Shown piece after piece: positions 8,264 through 14,553 of a stretch of 18,512 nt of DNA; position 1 is the first letter of the stretch; every line of letters begins with the position of its first letter. The stretch is from assembly GCA_900769565.1 (NCBI GenBank), contig CAAGHC010000054.1, positions 1-18,512 on the forward strand. The letters run 5' to 3'. The notes under the pieces were generated by a model, which did no database searches, had not been told where the DNA came from, and saw only the letters and a list, made by a program, of their open reading frames with translations. Both the position numbers and the translations under genes were made by a program. This DNA comes from Clostridia bacterium (GTDB taxonomy: Bacteria > Bacillota > Clostridia > Christensenellales > Borkfalkiaceae).

Positions 8264-10681
8264 ATGAAAAAGAATAATATTAAACAATTTATTCCAGAGA
8301 GATACAACCCTACCCCAGAGATGGGACTTTCTGACGTTCAAATTGCCGAACGTATTGAAAACAAGCTAACTAATACCGTTAATAAAAATTATTCAAAGTC
8401 TTACTTAAACATTTTTACTAACAACGTATGCACTTTCTTTAACTTGCTCGGTTTAATAGTATTTATTGCTCTCTTGGCTATAAACGCAACGATATCAAAC
8501 TTCTTTTTCGTGATTTTTTATATTGCCAACATTTCTATAGGTATTATACAAGAAATTCGTGCAAAGCATTGCATAGATAAATTGTCACTTTTATCTAGCA
8601 AATGCACGAAGGTAATCAGAAACGGTGAAACTGTTGAAATCACCCCCGAACAAATTGTTCTTGACGACGTTTTATATTTAGGAACGGGCAATCAAATTCC
8701 AACCGATTGCACGGTTATGCTAGGCGAAATTGAAGTAAATGAGTCACTTCTCACAGGCGAATCCGTCCCCGTAAAGAAAAATGTCGGCGATTTACTTTTA
8801 GCAGGTAGTTTTATTACTAGTGGCGTTTGCACTGCTCAAGCAACCAAGGTTGGCAGTGAAAATTACGTTCAAACACTTTCGGCAAAAGCTAAAGAGTACA
8901 AAAAACCGCAATCTGAAATAATGAATTCGCTTAAACTCATTATAAAAGTAATAAGTTTCATTATCGTTCCCCTAGCGGTTGCATTTATGATTAAATCCGC
9001 CGTAATAAACAAAACGGGTATTCCCGAGGCTGTTTTGCGTACTTCAACAGTAGTAATTGGCATGATTCCCGCCGGAATGTTCTTACTTACTTCCGTAGCT
9101 CTTGCCGTTGGTATAATTAAACTAGCAAGGCACAACACGTTGGTTCAAGACTTATATTCACTTGAAATGCTCGCACGTGTGGATACAATTTGTTTTGACA
9201 AAACGGGAACTATTACTGATGGTAAAATGACCGTTACAAGCGTAATTAACCTTCAAGATACTAACGACGATTATTCTAATGTTATTAGTTCCATGCTTGC
9301 CGTATTAAAAGATAACAACCAAACGGCAATTGCACTTTTAAATAAATTTGGCGAGCAACAATATTACAATTCCACGGCAATATTGCCTTTTAACTCAACA
9401 AGAAAATTATCCGCAGTAACGTTTGAAAATATCGGTACGTATACCTATGGTGCACCTGAATTTGTTCTTTCAAAAGCAGAATACCAAAAAATTAAAGACA
9501 AAATTGAAGACTATGCAAAACAAGGTTTACGTGTATTGTTACTAGCACATTCTGATAACGCTATTAATAATGACGTTGTTCCTACGGATTTTTCCCCTAT
9601 TTCGCTAATTTTAATTGCAGACAACGTTAGAGAAGATGCAATTCAAACGATAAAATGGTTTAAGGAAAACGGTGTTGCAATAAAGGTTATTTCAGGCGAT
9701 AACCCGATTACAGTTTCAGAAGTATCCAAACGTGTTGGCATTGATGGTGCAGATAAGTTTATAAGTCTTGAAGGACTTTCTGATGAAGAAGTAATAAAAT
9801 CCGCCAACTTATATACAGTATTTGGTAGAGTTACACCTGAACAAAAAGCACTTTTAATCAAATCATTAAAAGAAGAAGGACACGTTACTGCAATGACAGG
9901 CGACGGCGTAAACGATATTTTAGCATTAAAAGAGGCTAATTGTGCTATATCAGTTGCAGCAGGTAGTGACGCTGCAAGGAACGTTTCTCACCTTGTTTTA
10001 ATGGATAACAACTTTAATTCTATGCCTAAAGTTGTTTATGAAGGTAGGCGTGTAATAAATAACGTACAAAGTTCTGCATCACTTTTCTTGATGAAAACCT
10101 TGTTTACAATGTTCGTTGGAATTATTACATTATGTTTACCATATATGGAAAAATACCCCTTCCAGTTGCCACAAATGATTATGATAGAAGTTTTGGTAAT
10201 CGGTTTACCAGCATTCTTCTTATCGTTTCAACCAAACGATTCTAGAGTTCAAGGACGATTTATTAGTTACGTAATATCAAAATCTCTACCTAGCGCAGTT
10301 TTAATGGTATTAAGTGTTATTATTGTTGAAATATTTAAACAGTCCATAGGTTTGTTTGACGAGGCTGTTTATACTACGATGAGCGTTTGCTCAATGACAT
10401 TAGCCGGAACAGTAAGTTTATTATTTACTTGCAAACCTTTTAATAAATATAGAGCAATCATGTTCAGCGCAAGTCTGCTTGCTATTTTAAGTGTTATTCT
10501 CTTTGCTTTAACTTCTGGACTTGGTATGCTTGGTCTCGTTAAAATGATACCGTTTGGAATTTATTGGCACCACCTACTCATAGTTATTCTAATCGTAATG
10601 CTTGACTTTCCATTACTTTCATTGTTACAAAAATTATTTGCAAAAATAAAGTTACCCGATTTTACTAAAAAGCGTAGTTAA
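8264..10681 (+). CDS. CtpE-like cation-translocating P-type ATPase
   Basis: Membrane ATPase that moves cations using a phospho-aspartate intermediate. 805 residues. Order of features: N-terminal membrane hairpin (about 55-95), actuator domain with LTGES (TGES at 164-167), membrane pair with the M4 motif PAGM (269-272), phosphorylation site DKTGT with D312, nucleotide domain with YGAPEF in place of the usual KGAPE, hinge GDGVND (546-551), then about six C-terminal membrane segments including IEVLVIGLPAFFLSFQPN. There is no N-terminal heavy-metal CxxC domain, so it is not a CopA/ZntA type. The closest family I recall is mycobacterial CtpE (calcium uptake), but the ion here is uncertain. It lies 28 nt after leuS with a modest AAAGG site and no visible promoter, so it is probably co-transcribed. 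It ends at a strong terminator. Confidence 0.85.
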   Translation: MKKNNIKQFIPERYNPTPEMGLSDVQIAERIENKLTNTVNKNYSKSYLNIFTNNVCTFFNLLGLIVFIALLAINATISNFFFVIFYIANISIGIIQEIRAKHCIDKLSLLSSKCTKVIRNGETVEITPEQIVLDDVLYLGTGNQIPTDCTVMLGEIEVNESLLTGESVPVKKNVGDLLLAGSFITSGVCTAQATKVGSENYVQTLSAKAKEYKKPQSEIMNSLKLIIKVISFIIVPLAVAFMIKSAVINKTGIPEAVLRTSTVVIGMIPAGMFLLTSVALAVGIIKLARHNTLVQDLYSLEMLARVDTICFDKTGTITDGKMTVTSVINLQDTNDDYSNVISSMLAVLKDNNQTAIALLNKFGEQQYYNSTAILPFNSTRKLSAVTFENIGTYTYGAPEFVLSKAEYQKIKDKIEDYAKQGLRVLLLAHSDNAINNDVVPTDFSPISLILIADNVREDAIQTIKWFKENGVAIKVISGDNPITVSEVSKRVGIDGADKFISLEGLSDEEVIKSANLYTVFGRVTPEQKALLIKSLKEEGHVTAMTGDGVNDILALKEANCAISVAAGSDAARNVSHLVLMDNNFNSMPKVVYEGRRVINNVQSSASLFLMKTLFTMFVGIITLCLPYMEKYPFQLPQMIMIEVLVIGLPAFFLSFQPNDSRVQGRFISYVISKSLPSAVLMVLSVIIVEIFKQSIGLFDEAVYTTMSVCSMTLAGTVSLLFTCKPFNKYRAIMFSASLLAILSVILFALTSGLGMLGLVKMIPFGIYWHHLLIVILIVMLDFPLLSLLQKLFAKIKLPDFTKKRS

Positions 10682-10694
10682 AAATAAAATAAAA

Positions 10695-10723
10695 AAAAGG
10701 CGTGATAGTTAATCACGCCTTTT
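10695..10723. terminator. Bidirectional intrinsic terminator between the ATPase gene and acpP
   Basis: Perfect 12-bp inverted repeat, AAAAGGCGTGAT (10695-10706) and ATCACGCCTTTT (10712-10723), with a 5-nt loop. T-rich tracts follow in both directions (TTTTCTTT to the right; eight Ts then TATTTTATTTT on the minus strand). It sits 14 nt past the plus-strand stop and 15 nt past the acpP stop, so it can end both convergent transcripts. Confidence 0.93.
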
Positions 10724-10737
10724 CTTTATTATAAAAA

Positions 10738-10968
10738 TTAATTATTTGCTTCAATAAGTTTTACGATATCACCAACAGTTTTAATATTAACTGCATCTTC
10801 TTCGGGAACGGTAGTTTCAAATTCTTCCTCAAGACTCATAAGCATTTCTACAACGTCAAGAGAATCAGCACCTAAATCCTTTACCACTTCCTTATCTTCA
10901 GTAATTTCCTCAATAGGCTTGTTTAATTGTTTAGAAATAAGTTCTTTAACTTTATCTACAACAGACAT
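10738..10968 (-). CDS. acpP: Acyl carrier protein
   Basis: Small acidic carrier that holds growing acyl chains on a phosphopantetheine arm during fatty acid synthesis. 76 residues, the family length. The attachment motif GADSLDVVEM has the modified serine at residue 36. Starting at the ATG at 10968 gives the canonical N-terminus MSVVDKVKEL, with AGGAGG 8 nt upstream; the frame runs a further 19 residues upstream, but that part has no ribosome binding site and overlaps the promoter. It stands alone here, not next to plsX, fabD or fabF, with its own promoter and a terminator on each side, so it is probably monocistronic. It could be the housekeeping ACP or one of several paralogues. Confidence 0.95.
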   Translation of the reverse strand: MSVVDKVKELISKQLNKPIEEITEDKEVVKDLGADSLDVVEMLMSLEEEFETTVPEEDAVNIKTVGDIVKLIEANN

Positions 10969-10996
10969 AATATTTCCTCCTAAATTTATTATATAT

Positions 10997-11025
10997 ATTT
11001 TAATATATTTCGTAAAAAAAATCAA
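10997..11025 (-). promoter_or_regulatory. Promoter of acpP (sigma-A type)
   Basis: Read on the minus strand: -35 TTGATT (11020-11025), 17-nt spacer, -10 TAAAAT (10997-11002). The -35 overlaps the terminator hairpin of trpB2. The surrounding DNA is very AT-rich, so a chance match is possible, but the spacing and position are right. Confidence 0.6.
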
Positions 11026-11034
11026 GCGATTTTT
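11014..11034 (-). terminator. Short intrinsic terminator after trpB2
   Basis: On the minus strand AAAAATC, loop GCTT, GATTTTT, giving a 7-bp AT-rich stem (11017-11023 with 11028-11034) that runs into eight Ts. It starts 10 nt after the trpB2 stop. The stem has few G-C pairs, so it may be leaky. Confidence 0.5.
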
Positions 11035-11044
11035 ATAATTCTAC

Positions 11045-12415
11045 TTAAACATTTGGCAAGGTGTCAAAACCCTTTTGCAAATCTTCATCCGTAGGAATAT
11101 AATCTTGCATAGTCTTATTGTTATAAGCCGTATATGCTTTCAAATCAAAATAACCAGTACCCGTTAAACAGAACACAATCTTCTTCTTTTCGCCTGTCTG
11201 TTTACACTTTAACGCCTCGTCAATTGCAACTCTAATAGTGTGCGAGGATTCCGGTGCAGGTAAAATACCTTCAGATTTGGCAAACGTAACAGCGGCCTCG
11301 AAAACTTTCGTTTGCTCAACCGACCTTGCTTCCATAAGACCTAGGTTATAAATTTGCGAAACAAGTGGATTCATACCATGATAACGAAGTCCACCCGAGT
11401 GATTTGCTGACGGCATAAAACCACTACCAAGCGTGTACATTTTCATAAGCGGTGTCATTTTACCCGTATCGCCGAAGTCATAAGCATATTTACCACGAGT
11501 AAGCGACGGACAAGATGCAGGCTCAACACCTATAATCTGATAGTTTTTCTTTCCATCAATTTTATCTTTAATGAAGGGATTTATAAAACCACCAAAGTTT
11601 GAGCCACCACCAACACAACTAATTAACATGTCGGGTTCAATACCGTACTTTTCAAGCGCGGTCTTTGTTTCTAAACCGATAATAGTTTGATGAAGAATAA
11701 CGTGGTCCATTACACTGCCAAGAACGTATTTACAATTTGGGGTGTTTAACGCCTTTTCCGTAGCCTCAGACACTGCACAACCTAATGAACCACCTGTATT
11801 CGGGAACGCTTTTAAGATTTCCCTACCAACTTTTGTCGTTTCACTAGGACTTGGAATAACTTTTCCACCGTAAGTTTCAATAACAGCCCTTCTAAACGGT
11901 TTCTGCTCTGCACTACACTTAACCATAAATACGGTTAAATCCATACCATAATAAGCACACGCCATAGAAAGTGCCGTTCCCCATTGACCTGCACCAGTTT
12001 CAGTGGTTAGCGAAGTAACGCCTTCGTTTTTAGCATAATATACTTGTGGTATTGCCGAATTTAACTTGTGAGAGCCTGAAGTATTGTTCCCTTCAAACTT
12101 ATAATAAATTTCAGCAGGCGTACCCAAAACTTTTTCTAAACAATACGCTCTTGTAAGAGGCGACGGACGAATCATTTTATAAAATTCTTGAACTTCTTCA
12201 GGAATAGGAATATATTCGTCTGTCATATTAAGTTCTTGCGCAACTAATTCCTTACAGAAAACTTCTTCCAACTCTTCTTTAGTGCAAGGTTTTAAAGTTT
12301 TAGGATTAAGTGCCGGCGCATGTTTTTCTTTTAGCACTGCATTCAAGTTATACCAACTTTTCGGCAACTCACTCTCATCTAAAAATATTTTTGTAGGAAT
12401 ACGCTTTTCTACCAT
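11045..12415 (-). CDS. trpB2: Tryptophan synthase beta-like enzyme, TrpB2 type
   Basis: PLP enzyme joining indole and serine to give tryptophan. 456 residues, the length of the TrpB2 class (ordinary TrpB is about 400). PLP lysine K117 in NTSGSHKLNSA, catalytic glutamate E139 in TETGAGQWG (QWG in place of QHG is typical of TrpB2) and phosphate-binding loop CVGGGSNFGG at 267-276. The start has AAGGAGA 8 nt upstream. No trpA, trpC or other trp gene is beside it, which suggests a stand-alone role in using free indole, as proposed for TrpB2 proteins. A T-box leader with Trp features lies directly upstream, so expression should rise when tRNA-Trp is uncharged. The enzyme could also act on a related substrate, but the Trp-type T-box argues for tryptophan. 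Confidence 0.93.
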   Translation of the reverse strand: MVEKRIPTKIFLDESELPKSWYNLNAVLKEKHAPALNPKTLKPCTKEELEEVFCKELVAQELNMTDEYIPIPEEVQEFYKMIRPSPLTRAYCLEKVLGTPAEIYYKFEGNNTSGSHKLNSAIPQVYYAKNEGVTSLTTETGAGQWGTALSMACAYYGMDLTVFMVKCSAEQKPFRRAVIETYGGKVIPSPSETTKVGREILKAFPNTGGSLGCAVSEATEKALNTPNCKYVLGSVMDHVILHQTIIGLETKTALEKYGIEPDMLISCVGGGSNFGGFINPFIKDKIDGKKNYQIIGVEPASCPSLTRGKYAYDFGDTGKMTPLMKMYTLGSGFMPSANHSGGLRYHGMNPLVSQIYNLGLMEARSVEQTKVFEAAVTFAKSEGILPAPESSHTIRVAIDEALKCKQTGEKKKIVFCLTGTGYFDLKAYTAYNNKTMQDYIPTDEDLQKGFDTLPNV

Positions 12416-12434
12416 AATAAATCTCCTTGGTAAT

Positions 12435-12492
12435 TATTTAAAAAAGAAAAACACGGAAAATCCTCCTAGTATGGGACGAATATATCCGTGTT
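12435..12492 (-). terminator. T-box-controlled terminator hairpin
   Basis: Stem AACACGGA (12492-12485) with UCCGUGUU (12457-12450), inner UCC/GGA pairing in the loop, followed by TTTTCTTTTTT. Its 5' arm overlaps the end of the T-box sequence, so antiterminator and terminator exclude each other. Confidence 0.88.
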
Positions 12493-12660
12493 GCCACCCA
12501 TTTTCGCAAAAAAATTGCCTTATCAGGTACTATCATACCCTGCCGATATAACGTTCGGCACACTCCGTCAACGGATACTCCATTCACCATTGCCCTCGGT
12601 AACCCATTCAGAATAGCTTGACTATTTGCTCACACCAACCGCAAACTCTCTAAAAGTCTA
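12435..12660 (-). ncRNA. T-box leader of trpB2, probably tRNA-Trp specific
   Basis: Leader RNA that binds a tRNA and lets transcription continue when it is uncharged. On the minus strand: AGAGAG (12651-12646), stem UUUGC/GCAAA closing a loop with GGUUGGUG, a GAAUGG element whose UGG (12606-12604) is the likely specifier, hairpins UGCCGA/UCGGCA and GGUA/UACC, then the T-box UGGGUGGCAACACGG (12500-12486). The tRNA-binding bulge UGGC (12496-12493) would pair with GCCA, meaning a G73 discriminator, as bacterial tRNA-Trp has. The competing terminator follows. A second GAAUGG at 12585-12580 makes the exact specifier position uncertain, but both read UGG. This accounts for the gene-free stretch 12416-12747. 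Confidence 0.88.
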
Positions 12661-12701
12661 AAATCTAAACCTACTATTTTACCTCATCAGTTTACTTTAA
12701 T

Positions 12702-12730
12702 ATGATACCACTAAACGATTAAACTGTCAA
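12702..12730 (-). promoter_or_regulatory. Promoter of the T-box / trpB2 transcript
   Basis: Read on the minus strand: -35 TTGACA (12725-12730), a perfect match, 17-nt spacer, -10 TATCAT (12702-12707). It lies just after the stop of the GH13 gene. Transcription should start near 12695, about 45 nt before the AGAGAG element of the T-box. Confidence 0.8.
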
Positions 12731-12747
12731 CTAATTTCACTAATATA

Positions 12748-14553
12748 CTATTTTTTTATTAAAACGGCGAATGATTTAGCCTTTAACTCAAATTTATTCG
12801 CACTTTCTTTACTATCAATCAAGTTATAAAGAACGTCGTCAAAATACATTAAAAAGTCTTCTTCTTGAAGATTAACTGCAATCAAAACTTCAGAATTTTT
12901 ACCTTTTCTCTCAAAAATAAAAACCCCGTTTTTACAATAAATTTCCGAATATCCGCCATCTTTGAATGCATCAAAACTTGTACGAAGTTCACCTAAAAAC
13001 TTATACCATGAAAGAAGTTCTTGGTTCTCTTTCCCCCACGGATAATAACACCTGTTTAACGGGTCAACGTAGCCTTGCATTCCAACTTCGTCACCATAAT
13101 ATAAACTTGGTACACCAGATAAAGTATATTGTAATAAAGATGCAACTTTCAACTTGAAAATAGCGTTATCAAAATTTTCTTTAGGAATTTTTGTCAAAGA
13201 CATTTCACGCTTACTTTTTCCCGTCATATCTTTCCCACCAACGGCAGTAAGCAAACGAATAGTGTCGTGCGTTGATAAAATATTCATTAAAGAATGTAAA
13301 ACAGCACTAGGATAGTGGTCAATTTGCTCTTTAACAACGTTCCCAAGCGACAAAGAATTACCGTGTTTAACAAAATCAATTATGGCGTTCATCAAGGGAT
13401 AATTCATAACTGAATCTAGTTCTTCACCTTGAAAATACTCACGTCTAACACCGTAAGCAATTTTATTTGATGCATCTTCCCATACTTCACCTATGATAAT
13501 TGCATCATTATTAACTCTCTTTGCAGATTCACGAATTTTCTTAACAAAATTATCGGGCAATTCATCAACAACGTCTAAACGCCATCCACCTATACCAAGT
13601 TTAGTATAATGGTCAATAACACCATTTACACCCGTAATAAATTCTATATAATCTTCGTTGGCCTCGTTTATTGCTGGCAAAGTTAAAATACCCCACCAAG
13701 ATTCGTAATCGTTAGGATAATCCTTAAAATTATACCATTTATAGTATTTTGAATGCTTACTTTGGTATGCGCCAAGTTCGGGATAATTGCCGTATTTATT
13801 AAAGTAAACACTATCATCACCCGTGTGATTAAACACCCCGTCAAGAATAATTTTTATACCTAAAGCATTTGCCTTTTCAATTAGTAAAATAAAATCATTT
13901 TCATTTCCAAGCATGGGGTCGATTGTCATATAATCACCCGTATCGTATCTATGGTTTGAATATGACTTAAAAATAGGATTTAAGTAAATAATACTAACGC
14001 CTAAAGACTTTAGATAATCTAATTTATCAACAATACCTAAAAGGTCACCACCAAAAAAGTCCCTATTAAGCACTTTTCCTTTTTCGTTAGGCTCAAAAAT
14101 AGGCAAATCATCATAATTACTATGTAAAATTTTACCTTCCTCAACCGTTTTGTTTTTATCGTGACAATTAAATCTATCCGGAAAAATCTGATAAATAATT
14201 CCGCCACTAAACCACTCTGGCACTTTATACTCACTATCATAGGCAATTAACTGAAAATGCAATGGCTTATCAGTAATCACACCTAAAAAGCCATCGCCAA
14301 GCCCGATAAACTTGCCGTTACCTAGCGAAAAACAATAAAAATAGAGCCCAACGTCAAATGAAACTTCAACACTATAATAGCCATCATCTTCCTTTTTCAT
14401 AGGAATAAAATTGTCAACGTCACTGCCGTCTTTTTTAAAAACAAAAATTACAGAGTCAAAATCACTTTTGACTCTGAACGTAATCTTTTTGCCGGCGCAA
14501 ACCGCACCGATTTGACTTTTGCATTGACAATCTAACGGATTATAGTAAATCAT
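12748..14553 (-). CDS. Glycoside hydrolase family 13 alpha-glucan hydrolase (neopullulanase / cyclomaltodextrinase-like)
   Basis: Predicted hydrolase of alpha-1,4 and perhaps alpha-1,6 bonds in maltodextrins or glycogen. 601 residues: an N-terminal beta-sandwich domain (about 1-105, like the starch-binding domains of neopullulanases), then the TIM-barrel from GGIIYQIFPDRF at 117-128. Conserved regions: DGVFNH 238-243, GWRLDVVDE 323-331 with nucleophile D327, GEVW with acid/base E356, and LSTHD with D430, where most relatives have NHD. LPAINEAN at 292-299 resembles the MPKLN motif of this subgroup. No signal peptide, so it is cytoplasmic. Its ATG follows the glgP stop with no gap and only a weak AAGAAG site, so translation is coupled. 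It probably trims limit dextrins from GlgP action. The exact specificity is open; the stop is TAG. Confidence 0.87.
   Translation of the reverse strand: MIYYNPLDCQCKSQIGAVCAGKKITFRVKSDFDSVIFVFKKDGSDVDNFIPMKKEDDGYYSVEVSFDVGLYFYCFSLGNGKFIGLGDGFLGVITDKPLHFQLIAYDSEYKVPEWFSGGIIYQIFPDRFNCHDKNKTVEEGKILHSNYDDLPIFEPNEKGKVLNRDFFGGDLLGIVDKLDYLKSLGVSIIYLNPIFKSYSNHRYDTGDYMTIDPMLGNENDFILLIEKANALGIKIILDGVFNHTGDDSVYFNKYGNYPELGAYQSKHSKYYKWYNFKDYPNDYESWWGILTLPAINEANEDYIEFITGVNGVIDHYTKLGIGGWRLDVVDELPDNFVKKIRESAKRVNNDAIIIGEVWEDASNKIAYGVRREYFQGEELDSVMNYPLMNAIIDFVKHGNSLSLGNVVKEQIDHYPSAVLHSLMNILSTHDTIRLLTAVGGKDMTGKSKREMSLTKIPKENFDNAIFKLKVASLLQYTLSGVPSLYYGDEVGMQGYVDPLNRCYYPWGKENQELLSWYKFLGELRTSFDAFKDGGYSEIYCKNGVFIFERKGKNSEVLIAVNLQEEDFLMYFDDVLYNLIDSKESANKFELKAKSFAVLIKK

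Noticed and set aside
10969..11025. Longer acpP start at 11025
   Set aside because: The extension overlaps the promoter, and the AGGAGG site is placed for the ATG at 10968, which gives the standard ACP N-terminus.
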